A program made the position numbers and the translations under genes. Of a DNA stretch of 28,406 bases, positions 1 to 8,301 are shown one piece after another. Each line of letters opens with the position of its first letter. Within the stretch, counting starts at the first letter, position 1. The stretch is from SFWF01 sp045539925 (GTDB lineage Bacteria; Bacillota; Clostridia; Oscillospirales; Acutalibacteraceae): positions 1 through 28,406 of the forward strand of contig JAZQGH010000016.1 of NCBI GenBank assembly GCA_045539925.1, in the 5' to 3' direction. The notes under the pieces are model-generated. The model made no database searches. It was not told where the DNA came from and saw only the letters and a program-made list of their open reading frames with translations.

Positions 1-402
1 AATCTTATTTATAAAACTTCCAAATTTTCTCCCATGGCCACTCGAGAGTTGATATAAAAAAGATCTTGTTAATACCGATATTTTCTCATCATCAGAAGGC
101 TTAGGAGTTGCGTTTTTTTGCAAACAATCCCAAAGATTAATTTTTATAGGCTTTGTGATTTTCTTTCGTTTCTTTAAAGATTCAGACAAAATATCCGTTA
201 AACTGGATTTACCACTACCATAGTCTGCTATAACGCCAATCATATTTGCCCCAGACTCAATAGCACAAGCCAATGTTTCTACCTGACTATCAAAGCCGAC
301 AATATCATCTTTTTGACTTTTTACAGGGTTATTGACAAACACAATAGGCTTGAATTTTTCATTGTCTTTATTAGAAATAGTTGCTTTTTTACGAAATAGC
401 AA
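1..402 (-). CDS. YobI-like/KAP-type P-loop NTPase, N-terminal part (cut by window edge)
   Basis: Only the first 134 codons are present; the gene runs off the left edge. Translation from the TTG at 402-400 gives IVFVNNPVKSQKDDIVGFDS at about residues 20-39, then a Walker A loop, DYGSGKSS, at residues 60-67. A P-loop placed early after a VGFDxQVxTL segment is typical of KAP/YobI-like NTPases, which are often large proteins joined to or encoded beside membrane proteins and common in defence islands. The TTG start is chosen because GAGGGTG lies about 8 nt upstream; GTG at 411 is an alternative. A four-helix membrane protein is encoded 67 nt upstream on the same strand and is a plausible partner. 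The P-loop is certain. The family name is recalled from the motif and not searched, and the C-terminal domains cannot be seen. Confidence 0.75.
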   Translation of the reverse strand, partial: MLFRKKATISNKDNEKFKPIVFVNNPVKSQKDDIVGFDSQVETLACAIESGANMIGVIADYGSGKSSLTDILSESLKKRKKITKPIKINLWDCLQKNATPKPSDDEKISVLTRSFLYQLSSGHGRKFGSFINKI

Positions 403-469
403 TATACACACCCTCTTTTTTAAAGCGATTATTGATCATTTGAATGGAATCTGCTTAATTAATCAGCTT

Positions 470-1168
470 TTATTCAACATCTTTAGGCTTCAGACCAATA
501 AGCTTACATGCAAACTGACAATCTAAGATCCCTTGTAAGTCCTCAGCAAAACTTTTCATTTGTTCTAACTTTCTTTTTTGAAAGAAATCTATTATGTTAT
601 AAATATTAAGAAACGCCAAACCTATTGAGGCGATTGCAACTATCATAGAAACGGCATACACAAGCAGAAGTGACAAATCTGTTTGTTCTTTTATAACTGC
701 TGAAAAAATGGCTAATAATATTGGAATTATAAGAATCTGAATCCATTTATCAATACGATCTCTTCGCTCTTTGCGTTTCTTTTCTAACAGAGCAATACGT
801 TTATTTGTTCTTTTCATTATTTCTTTTATATTTTCTGGTGTAACATTCACGCCAACTGAAACAAGCCACTGTTTAATTTTTTCACAGTATTCTTGATAAA
901 CAAATAACCGAGAATCGCTTGTTTTTATTTGAAAGTTCTCAGTATAGAAATACAACGCCACACAGGTTAATACTTCAACCGCTAAACAATAACCGTACGC
1001 TACTCTAAGGCAAGGAACAAAAACAACCAAAACGCTATAGGCTAAACAAAGAACTATTATTACTAAAAAAATCTGTGCCCATATAGGTAATTTGAAAATT
1101 GCCTTTATGAAATTGTCTTTATGTTCTTTTTGATATTTTCTATAACTATCAAATAAAATTGATTCCAT
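470..1168 (-). CDS. Four-helix membrane protein of unknown function
   Basis: A 232-aa protein that I cannot assign to a named family. It has two hydrophobic hairpins, at about residues 28-50 and 55-76, then 143-163 and 168-191. A basic, charged cytoplasmic-type linker lies between them (KKRKERRDR near residue 130), and the C-terminal tail of about 40 residues is soluble. TAGGAG lies 7 nt before the ATG. It sits between the peptide deformylase gene and the YobI-like NTPase on the same strand, with gaps of about 65 nt on each side. It may anchor that NTPase at the membrane, as small membrane proteins do for other P-loop defence ATPases. That role is inferred from position only. No signal peptidase site or catalytic motif is seen. 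Confidence 0.8.
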   Translation of the reverse strand: MESILFDSYRKYQKEHKDNFIKAIFKLPIWAQIFLVIIVLCLAYSVLVVFVPCLRVAYGYCLAVEVLTCVALYFYTENFQIKTSDSRLFVYQEYCEKIKQWLVSVGVNVTPENIKEIMKRTNKRIALLEKKRKERRDRIDKWIQILIIPILLAIFSAVIKEQTDLSLLLVYAVSMIVAIASIGLAFLNIYNIIDFFQKRKLEQMKSFAEDLQGILDCQFACKLIGLKPKDVE

Positions 1169-1233
1169 GTATTACTCCTACTCATTTTAATTTTCCCTTT
1201 GGCATTTAAAGTCCTCAATAAATTAGCTATCCC

Positions 1234-1647
1234 CTAAATTAGAATTCCATCACAATGATCTATCTCGTGTTGAATAATTTGCGCAGTCCAACCGGCAAAG
1301 ATTTTGGTGCGGGTTTGAAAGCCGGCGGTTTGCCATTGCACTTTAATTGACTTGTAACGTTTGCAAGAACGAGGACCACCGAGCAGTGAAAGACAACCTT
1401 CCTCGGTGTCATACGGACCTAATTTTTTGATAATCTCAGGATTAAACATAACCATATATGTACCTTCGTTATCAAATACAATAATGCGCTTTCGCACACC
1501 GATCATATTCGCAGCCATGCCGACACAACCGTCTTTGTTGGCAATAAGCGTGTCTAATAAATCCTGTGCCACCTGCAAATCTTCTTTTGTTGCCATCTCC
1601 GACTTTCCCGCGAGAAATATCGGGTCGTGTATTATATCTTTAATCAT
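1234..1647 (-). CDS. Short peptide deformylase-family protein
   Basis: A 137-aa protein with the deformylase motifs in order: GMAANMIG (residues 43-50), EGCLSL (83-88) and QHEIDHCDG (126-134). The Cys and two His of the last two motifs are the metal ligands, and the Glu of HEIDH is the catalytic base. The family removes the formyl group from N-formylmethionine of new proteins. In motif 1 the usual Gln is replaced by Met48, and Asn47 stands where Pro is common. Short Bacillota deformylases of about 136 aa share this variant, so it may be less active or differently specific. The reading frame is open further upstream, but the ATG at 1647 has AGGATG at the right distance and overlaps the HNH gene by 8 nt. 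This implies translational coupling. Its place at the end of a defence operon is unusual. Confidence 0.9.
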   Translation of the reverse strand: MIKDIIHDPIFLAGKSEMATKEDLQVAQDLLDTLIANKDGCVGMAANMIGVRKRIIVFDNEGTYMVMFNPEIIKKLGPYDTEEGCLSLLGGPRSCKRYKSIKVQWQTAGFQTRTKIFAGWTAQIIQHEIDHCDGILI

Positions 1648-2461
1648 TATTTTCATCCTGTTCAAAAACAATTTCCGAGTATAAAAAATTATGAATGACA
1701 ATTTTAACGTGAAACGAACCATTATTTTCTATCCAAGCAATATACCGATAATTATTCTCTTGTATATTACTCCAATTCATTACAAGTAGCGGACACTTCG
1801 ATTGTTCCTTGGTTTGTACATTCTGTAAAACTGGCTCAAACACAAAAATTTTATCAAATACACGAGAACCAACTTCAGGCACCTGTTTATCATTCATAAA
1901 TATAAAACCATCATATTTGTTTACTTCATTTTCTTTCATGTCGAAAGCAAATGAATACGAGATGCTCGTCGGTTGAATGTAAGCCTCATCAACACAATAG
2001 CCCTCACTTAATTCATAAACCATATGACATACAGCCAACTTTGTTAGAACTCTAACGAGATGCTTGTTAGCCATAACGGATTCACCATTGTAATATTTAG
2101 ATAAATCAATTTGTGCATCTAAAAATGCCGTATTTTTATATATTCGTTCTTTATTCTCAACTGAAAGTGAGTTAGTATATCCACTTAAATACTTCATCGA
2201 GTCAATATACACTTCAGTATAAAGTTCATCATCCGAAAAGCTATTATTGCATTTTTTACAAGCCGGTAGCACAGGAAGATCATCTTCAGGATAAGGTTTG
2301 CGTAAAAATACTTTTGATGGCACATGTTCACGAGTGTCTGATGGATTTCCACAATAAATACAATAATGTAAACCTTTGCGTGAAAATGTGACATGCGGAC
2401 GTATTGTATCATCCCCTAAAAAATTCTTAAAACTACAGGTGTAACGTCCTTCAAACTCCAT
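1640..2461 (-). CDS. HNH endonuclease-like protein
   Basis: A 273-aa protein with an N-terminal zinc-bound HNH-type (treble-clef) core. CIYC is at residues 34-37, EHVPSKVF at 45-52 with the catalytic-type His46, and CKKCNNSFSDDE at 68-79 with the second Cys pair and the Asn. The remaining 190 residues are predicted mixed alpha/beta with no motif I recognise; they may recognise the target. HNH proteins of this type cut or nick DNA in restriction and phage-defence settings. The gene starts 2 nt after the AIPR gene stops and its end overlaps the deformylase start by 8 nt, so it belongs to the same transcript. The ribosome site (GGGATTGAG) is weak, consistent with coupling to AIPR translation. 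The nuclease call is firm at the motif level; the target is unknown. Confidence 0.85.
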   Translation of the reverse strand: MEFEGRYTCSFKNFLGDDTIRPHVTFSRKGLHYCIYCGNPSDTREHVPSKVFLRKPYPEDDLPVLPACKKCNNSFSDDELYTEVYIDSMKYLSGYTNSLSVENKERIYKNTAFLDAQIDLSKYYNGESVMANKHLVRVLTKLAVCHMVYELSEGYCVDEAYIQPTSISYSFAFDMKENEVNKYDGFIFMNDKQVPEVGSRVFDKIFVFEPVLQNVQTKEQSKCPLLVMNWSNIQENNYRYIAWIENNGSFHVKIVIHNFLYSEIVFEQDENND

Positions 2462-2463
2462 AT

Positions 2464-4554
2464 TTACTCAATCCCATTTTCTTTCAATTTAGCAACAACA
2501 GCAATAATTTCTTTAATCTGATATGTACTTAACTGAGTGTATACTAAATTACAATAATTAATGGCATTATTAAGTGCTTTTATATCCGCATAATTTAATA
2601 CCTCTTGGGTCTTTCCTCTTGTAATTAGATCTTGCCAATATGCTGTTCCCTTATTGAAGATGCCAATTTCATTATCTATCCCTGTGGTAAATTTTTGATC
2701 CTTCTTGGCAACTATTGCATCGGCTTCTTTTTCTGCCTGAGTCATAAGTGCGTCTCTACATTCATCGCTAAGAGCATATTTTTGCTTTTGTACAGCATTC
2801 CAACATTCTTCGCGTTTACAATACGTTTCTATATTAGCAGTTGGACGGTTCTCATCGTAGATCACATCAAATATCACTTTTGCTATCCTAGCAATGTCAG
2901 CATCCAAGCAATCAGGCACCGATTGAGTATCCCAAATTAGTTTGTAATTAATCTCGCGCTTAATGGCTTTGACTTCTGACACAAGTTTAGAAAAAGTATA
3001 CGCAATCAACTGCGGGCGATACGCACGCCTTTCCTGATACCACTCTTGATCGGAAATAATATTTCCAATATGCTCAAACAAAATTTTCTTGCCAATGAGT
3101 TCTTTATAGTAAAGCTCATTAAATATATTATCATTCCTTATCCATTGCTTCAGCATATTAGTATGGAAGCGCGCAGCATTAACCTCTCCGCCCCAAGAAA
3201 CATAATATGGAAGCATTTCAGCCGCATTGGCATATTTGGCCAGATCGGTAAGAGTGAACTTTTTGTTTTTCGGTCTGACAAGCTTATAGTCATCACGCTG
3301 TTTCTTAGTCATCTGCATAAGAGGTTGTTCATACTGCCCTCTAGCACGTTCAAAAAACCAAAGTTGCTGAACAATTTGACCGGAAGAAATCGGAGCATAT
3401 ACTTTACGCGAATATTCCTCAATACGAACATAAAACGGATGGCTAGAATTCAAATCAGCAGTCTTGACCTTATTTTGACTGTTAGCATATGTAGCAATAT
3501 ACCGTATCAGATCAGGATCCGAATCTCGAAGCACTGTTAATTTCATCTGTACATAAATGCCTGATAAATCAGCGTTGTTCTTAATGTTAGTTGCGGCAAG
3601 GGTCGCAGTTGTCTGCCCACCATTTATAATTTGCAAATTCTTAAACGAAGTTATCTTTGTTCCAGAAGGAGTATTCTCAACAGTTACCTCCGCAGCGGTT
3701 GTTGAGATACCATTGTTGTAGGTGAAAAATCTCGATTTTTCATTAAGGATAGTTCCTCGAATTCCCTTATTTACTCCTCCATTAAACTTAAGGAAAGAGC
3801 GAACATTAGACTCCAATAAAGAAGAACTATATTTCTTGTAAATATCACACAAAAATTGTCCTGGTACTATAGCAAGATACGAATCATACTGTTCTGTTTC
3901 AATTTCAGCCTTTATACACGGAATGCCCTCGATGCCAAAATCCGTGCAATTTATAATAACATCCTCTTTTTCAAAACCTGCCATTCTAGAACGGTATATT
4001 TTTTCAATGTCAAGTACATCAAGTTCCACCTTGAAAATTTGTCCGCTAAAGTTAAAATCAGGGATATTTAATTTTTTTACATATGAACTAAGTTTGTCTG
4101 TACTAACTATAAAGAGATGCAATTTGTAAATATATCCTACATTTGACCTTATATCTTTGGCCAATTGAACTGCGGGATCCGCCTGCTCAGCGTTAGCGAA
4201 AAAACCTTTAAGTGTGTTTTCAAAATAATTAACTAATAGTTGTGATTTGCCGGTGATGAATTCGTTGTTAATAAGTTTGGCATTTCCATCGTTAAAATCT
4301 GCGTACAACAAATTAAGAGTGTTTGACGGCAAATCAAGATATGCTGCATCAATTCGCATATTTTTGTATGCACGAGTACCCTTATTAAATTCATAATAAC
4401 AGTGTTCCATTCCGGAAATAAGACAGTAGTCGTTCTGCAGAATATCTACTGCACTATCAATAAATACTTCGATCGGATATGTAGATGTATTTACCGCTGC
4501 CGCATTTATATCTTCATTAATATAACTTTCTCTGAATTCATCAACTGATATCAT
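2464..4554 (-). CDS. AIPR family protein (abortive phage infection-type)
   Basis: A 696-aa protein matching the AIPR family (Pfam PF10592), named after abortive phage-infection proteins. Characteristic segments are LESNVRSFLKFNGGVNKGI (residues 247-265), RFFTYNNGIST (275-285) and INGGQTTATL (310-319). AIPR proteins are commonly found in restriction-modification loci with a Z1 helicase and a DUF4420 nuclease. Their biochemical activity is not clearly established, although a nuclease-like role has been suggested for the family. The ATG has GGAGGG about 8 nt upstream and overlaps the DUF4420 nuclease stop by 4 nt (ATGA), so the two are translationally coupled. The length is normal for the family and no frameshift is seen. 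Confidence 0.92.
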   Translation of the reverse strand: MISVDEFRESYINEDINAAAVNTSTYPIEVFIDSAVDILQNDYCLISGMEHCYYEFNKGTRAYKNMRIDAAYLDLPSNTLNLLYADFNDGNAKLINNEFITGKSQLLVNYFENTLKGFFANAEQADPAVQLAKDIRSNVGYIYKLHLFIVSTDKLSSYVKKLNIPDFNFSGQIFKVELDVLDIEKIYRSRMAGFEKEDVIINCTDFGIEGIPCIKAEIETEQYDSYLAIVPGQFLCDIYKKYSSSLLESNVRSFLKFNGGVNKGIRGTILNEKSRFFTYNNGISTTAAEVTVENTPSGTKITSFKNLQIINGGQTTATLAATNIKNNADLSGIYVQMKLTVLRDSDPDLIRYIATYANSQNKVKTADLNSSHPFYVRIEEYSRKVYAPISSGQIVQQLWFFERARGQYEQPLMQMTKKQRDDYKLVRPKNKKFTLTDLAKYANAAEMLPYYVSWGGEVNAARFHTNMLKQWIRNDNIFNELYYKELIGKKILFEHIGNIISDQEWYQERRAYRPQLIAYTFSKLVSEVKAIKREINYKLIWDTQSVPDCLDADIARIAKVIFDVIYDENRPTANIETYCKREECWNAVQKQKYALSDECRDALMTQAEKEADAIVAKKDQKFTTGIDNEIGIFNKGTAYWQDLITRGKTQEVLNYADIKALNNAINYCNLVYTQLSTYQIKEIIAVVAKLKENGIE

Positions 4555-5486
4555 TTTTCGCCCTCCAGGTATTTTTCAATTGAACTTATCGAAAGTTCAT
4601 AGGCTACCCTTACAATTTCGTTGTAAGGTACTTTGTTAGATGTGATTTTGGGGAAATCTTCATCCGCAACGTAAAAATTCATTTTAGCAACTCTGTATTT
4701 ATTAAAGTTTGAAGGATCTGAATCAATGTTATAACCATACAAAGTAATCTTTTTTACAAATTCATCTTTTAAAGACTCATCAGCTATTGATTCAAGTATA
4801 GTTGTTAAGAGTTGTTCAACTGAACACTCCCCATTGTCAAACTCATTTGACATTTTTTCTGTTTTAACTAAAACAAGGTGACCTGGAACATCAGAATCCA
4901 ACTGGGTCAATGAACTAATCTTCACAGTTTCAGCATTTGTAGAAACCGTCTTAATTTCAAACCAATCAGTCCCAACACAAAAATCCTTTGCCGTTCTGTC
5001 CGGACCACTCCACGCATTAATTGCCACAGCAACATCATGTGATGTCATCAAATGATTTTTGAGAAAGAACAACTCTCCAAACAGTCCCTTATATAACTCT
5101 TCTGTCATTTCAGACGAAGGATTCTTAAATAGTTTTTTCCATGTCGAGAATCTGTTCTTTACTGCTGCCATAGCAATATCTTCGGACTGGCAGCCAACAG
5201 CCGAACTTATGAGATTGTTACACAAAACAAAGAATACCCGCTTTGCATGTTCCGCCAACAGTTCAAAGCATGTCCAATAAATATATTCCGATTCTGCCCA
5301 TTGAGAAACTTTTATATTTCCTGTGGATTCAATAACGATAGGAGGGTTTTCAGTTAAAAAAGCAAATCTAAGATTTCCTGACTCACTTCTACCGTAATAT
5401 ACTCCTAAAGGGCAGTTTTCAACCTTTAATTTTGCTAAAGCCATCCCCACTGGAATTTGACCAAACATTTTTTCTATATCAGTCAT
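4551..5486 (-). CDS. PD-(D/E)XK motif nuclease (DUF4420 family)
   Basis: A 311-aa protein with the DUF4420 (PF14390) nuclease core. GLFGELFF carries Glu138, WSGPDRTAKDF carries Asp168, and DWFEIKTV supplies Glu177-Ile-Lys179. Asp168, Glu177 and Lys179 fit the D-x(n)-ExK active site of restriction-endonuclease-fold enzymes, so the protein is likely the DNA-cutting subunit of the system. The frame is open for 16 more codons upstream, but the ATG at 5486 follows GAGGAG and overlaps the Z1 gene by 8 nt. The MTDIEKMF start also fits the family, so the shorter form is chosen. It is flanked by Z1 upstream and AIPR downstream, the usual order for these loci. Confidence 0.92.
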   Translation of the reverse strand: MTDIEKMFGQIPVGMALAKLKVENCPLGVYYGRSESGNLRFAFLTENPPIVIESTGNIKVSQWAESEYIYWTCFELLAEHAKRVFFVLCNNLISSAVGCQSEDIAMAAVKNRFSTWKKLFKNPSSEMTEELYKGLFGELFFLKNHLMTSHDVAVAINAWSGPDRTAKDFCVGTDWFEIKTVSTNAETVKISSLTQLDSDVPGHLVLVKTEKMSNEFDNGECSVEQLLTTILESIADESLKDEFVKKITLYGYNIDSDPSNFNKYRVAKMNFYVADEDFPKITSNKVPYNEIVRVAYELSISSIEKYLEGEK

Positions 5487-8301
5487 TATTATAAAACTCC
5501 TCATCCACTTCAGGCTCTTCTCTACTAGCTTCAATTTCCTGAATTTTTCGTTTATTTGCCCTATATGTTAATTTTTCAGCAGACTCTTTAGAAGGAAATC
5601 CAACTGCAAAACCGAAAACAGGTTTTTCTTTGCCAAAGAGTGCTATAGTTCTTTTTTCTTCATCAGTTGGCTTTTCTTTAGGGAGATTAAGCTGAATCGG
5701 ATATACAACCAAAAGCGGATTTCTGGTTTGAACCGCTAAATAATCAGGTACAGTTATTGCACCTTCACGAGATTTTCCCTGTCTTTCTCTTCTTTCTTCA
5801 CAGTGTATCCTTGCAACTTCTATTTGTTCCTCATCTAAGCCACTTACAAAAATGCCGGGATCAATAATACGGTTATTAACATCACCGATACGTATAAATT
5901 TATCAGAAGGAGACTTGCGGAACGAACGGATAACTGAATTCTGGTTAAGATAGGAAATATCCGTTGAATCACCGCTAGCAAATACAACATCCCAAAAAGG
6001 GAAAGCCTCCGAATCTTTAATATAAACGGATAAATTATCCACATCAAACTTTGTGTTTTCATAAGGTATTTTAAGATTCTTAATATTAGAAGCAATTATT
6101 TTCCGAGGAACCTCTCGAAGCATTTTTCGACACACACCACTGTTAGGTGCATAATAATCGGTAAATTCGATTCCCTCAGAAGAACAATCGTCAATTAACT
6201 GCTGTACAACAGTTTCGTTCACTTCATTAACTTCTTTTGAACAGTACAATTTTGATGTATCGGCATAAGTGCCTCCGTAGTTAAGAACTCGAACTATCTT
6301 TCCTGAATTATACATTTTATTTCTGCTAGTTATTAGCAAAGATGTTTCGAGGGTATCCGGAGATTCGCGCACCATTAAACCGAAATCGTCCGGTTTTTTC
6401 TTTTTTACAATCATTTCGCGGAACTGCATCTTCAAATCTTCAACAGCATCGATAACTGCACGGAAATTCATAATATTGATTGGAGTCATATATACTCTGC
6501 AAAGATCTTCATAGTTAGGACGATATCCAAACCATCGACACATTTGCAAAAGCGAATCGTACGCAGTCGAACTGCGACTAAAATAACTAACCATAAGACC
6601 CTCGAGCGTAAGGCCTCGGGAAAGTACATAGCCACCGACAACGATTACTCTGGCTCCTATTTCTTTAAAACGATCATCTGTATACGAAAATCGTTCTTTC
6701 TTATTCTGATTGTTAATCACTGTGGTTTCAAACTTTACAATTTCATCATAAAGACCAGCCTTGATTTCCTCCCAGGATATCTTTTCACGAATTTCGGCAT
6801 AGAAATCACATTCACCATCAAGATAATCTTCATTACCGGTATATATATTATAAAGCATCTTCATATCTTCATTTTTAATAAAGTCAGATGTGCACTTGCC
6901 GGAATCTTGCTCAATTATGTTTAGAAGTTTACTAACATATTTTTGCACGGCATCAAGAATTTCTCCATGCATAATGTTATACACAGAGATATTAATCATC
7001 ATTGATCTATGTTTACGATTAGCCCCTCGCTTTGTTCTAATAACATTGTTTATTAAAAAACATAAAATAGCTTCTTTTAAACTATCAGGAAGCTCTGCAA
7101 AATAGTACTCATCCTTTTTGTGTTTTGCAGGTAAAAAGTGCTTTTCACTTTCATCGAGAACCCTAAGACTTCTTGAATGAACATCACCTTCATACGAAAA
7201 TACTTTTTGTGCTCCGTAATAATTTGAAGGTGCGTTCAAAAGAACGATAAAATCAGATGGGAATAAATCTTTATAAGATTCATCTCCTTCAGGATTTACA
7301 AATATATTTGCAAAAGGAGTGGCAGTATATCCTACATAAGATGCTATTGGAAAGTTGTTATACAGATTTCTAATATGTCCATTGATCTTAGATGGATCGC
7401 ACTCGGGTTTCTTTGTATTGATAGAAGCATTATCCGCCTCATCATCAATTATTAAAAGATTTTGACAGTTAATATTATGGAAACCGGGTTTAAGCCACTC
7501 AACAACCTGATTAAGTACAGATGTATTCTTTTTAACAACAAGTATAATAGGTTTGTTAAAATCACCACTTGTTGCGTTTAGATTTTTCTTAACAAATTTT
7601 ACAAAATCATTTTCGTTATTGGTAAGTGGAACCGCATAATTCTGCTGAATTTGCGCATCGTCATTAACACCAACATAGGCTATTTCTGCATCACTCATAG
7701 TATCGCTAACCGCACCAATAAAACCAGTATCGACACGCGATTGAGTTTGCTGTCTCAAAGAGTCGGTCATTCCAGCAAGTAAAACTATGATTTTATAACC
7801 ATAATCACATGCCATATTGATTAATCCAAGGTAATTTGCTGTTTTACCGGACTGAACGTCACCGACAACGAGACCTTTCTTTTTACGTTCAGTTACGTTA
7901 AGCGTCAACTCGGGATTGGCACATTGTTTTAATACCCGTGAACAGTCTGACTCCATTTGTTCAATAACAGCCTCGCTAAAATCCTGACGTCGCAGATATC
8001 TTTTGTATCTATCAAAATAACCATCAGACATACTATGACTTAAAAGCTGTTGCTTCTTCTCGAACCACTTTCCGTCATCCTCATTTGCAACAAGGATATC
8101 GGGAGCTGTTACTCTCACTAAAGGATGGTTTTCCTCATAGCGCACTACAACTTCTTCAATAATATTTTCATCAGTACATGTAAAAACCAGCAAAGCCAAG
8201 TTTCTTGCCTCATTTATTATTTCAGTATGAGTGTGAGACTCTCTGCCAAGCTTAATTTTAAGCATATCATAGAGTTTACCTGCAATTTCACTGTTCGCCA
8301 T
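5479..8301 (-). CDS. Z1 domain-containing superfamily-2 helicase/ATPase
   Basis: A 940-aa protein with both halves of a superfamily-2 motor. Walker A is GDVQSGKT (residues 147-154), motif II is DDEAD (286-290), and motif III-like YTATPFANIF is at 325-334. The second lobe has GGYVLSRGLTLEGL (556-569) and QMCRWFGYR (586-594), the motif V and VI region with the arginine finger. The Z1 domain (PF10593) follows the motor. The region before residue 130 is alpha-helical, and the C-terminal 200 residues are charged and may contact DNA or partners. In MORC/MutL-associated restriction systems this protein is the likely DNA translocase or remodeler. The ATG at 8301 follows TAGGAG and overlaps the GHKL gene by 14 nt. 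All key ATPase residues are present. Confidence 0.95.
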   Translation of the reverse strand: MANSEIAGKLYDMLKIKLGRESHTHTEIINEARNLALLVFTCTDENIIEEVVVRYEENHPLVRVTAPDILVANEDDGKWFEKKQQLLSHSMSDGYFDRYKRYLRRQDFSEAVIEQMESDCSRVLKQCANPELTLNVTERKKKGLVVGDVQSGKTANYLGLINMACDYGYKIIVLLAGMTDSLRQQTQSRVDTGFIGAVSDTMSDAEIAYVGVNDDAQIQQNYAVPLTNNENDFVKFVKKNLNATSGDFNKPIILVVKKNTSVLNQVVEWLKPGFHNINCQNLLIIDDEADNASINTKKPECDPSKINGHIRNLYNNFPIASYVGYTATPFANIFVNPEGDESYKDLFPSDFIVLLNAPSNYYGAQKVFSYEGDVHSRSLRVLDESEKHFLPAKHKKDEYYFAELPDSLKEAILCFLINNVIRTKRGANRKHRSMMINISVYNIMHGEILDAVQKYVSKLLNIIEQDSGKCTSDFIKNEDMKMLYNIYTGNEDYLDGECDFYAEIREKISWEEIKAGLYDEIVKFETTVINNQNKKERFSYTDDRFKEIGARVIVVGGYVLSRGLTLEGLMVSYFSRSSTAYDSLLQMCRWFGYRPNYEDLCRVYMTPINIMNFRAVIDAVEDLKMQFREMIVKKKKPDDFGLMVRESPDTLETSLLITSRNKMYNSGKIVRVLNYGGTYADTSKLYCSKEVNEVNETVVQQLIDDCSSEGIEFTDYYAPNSGVCRKMLREVPRKIIASNIKNLKIPYENTKFDVDNLSVYIKDSEAFPFWDVVFASGDSTDISYLNQNSVIRSFRKSPSDKFIRIGDVNNRIIDPGIFVSGLDEEQIEVARIHCEERRERQGKSREGAITVPDYLAVQTRNPLLVVYPIQLNLPKEKPTDEEKRTIALFGKEKPVFGFAVGFPSKESAEKLTYRANKRKIQEIEASREEPEVDEEFYNND

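Noticed and set aside
3046..3540. A 164-codon plus-strand frame inside the AIPR gene
   Set aside because: Antisense shadow with no ribosome site or recognisable motif; the AIPR frame explains the region.
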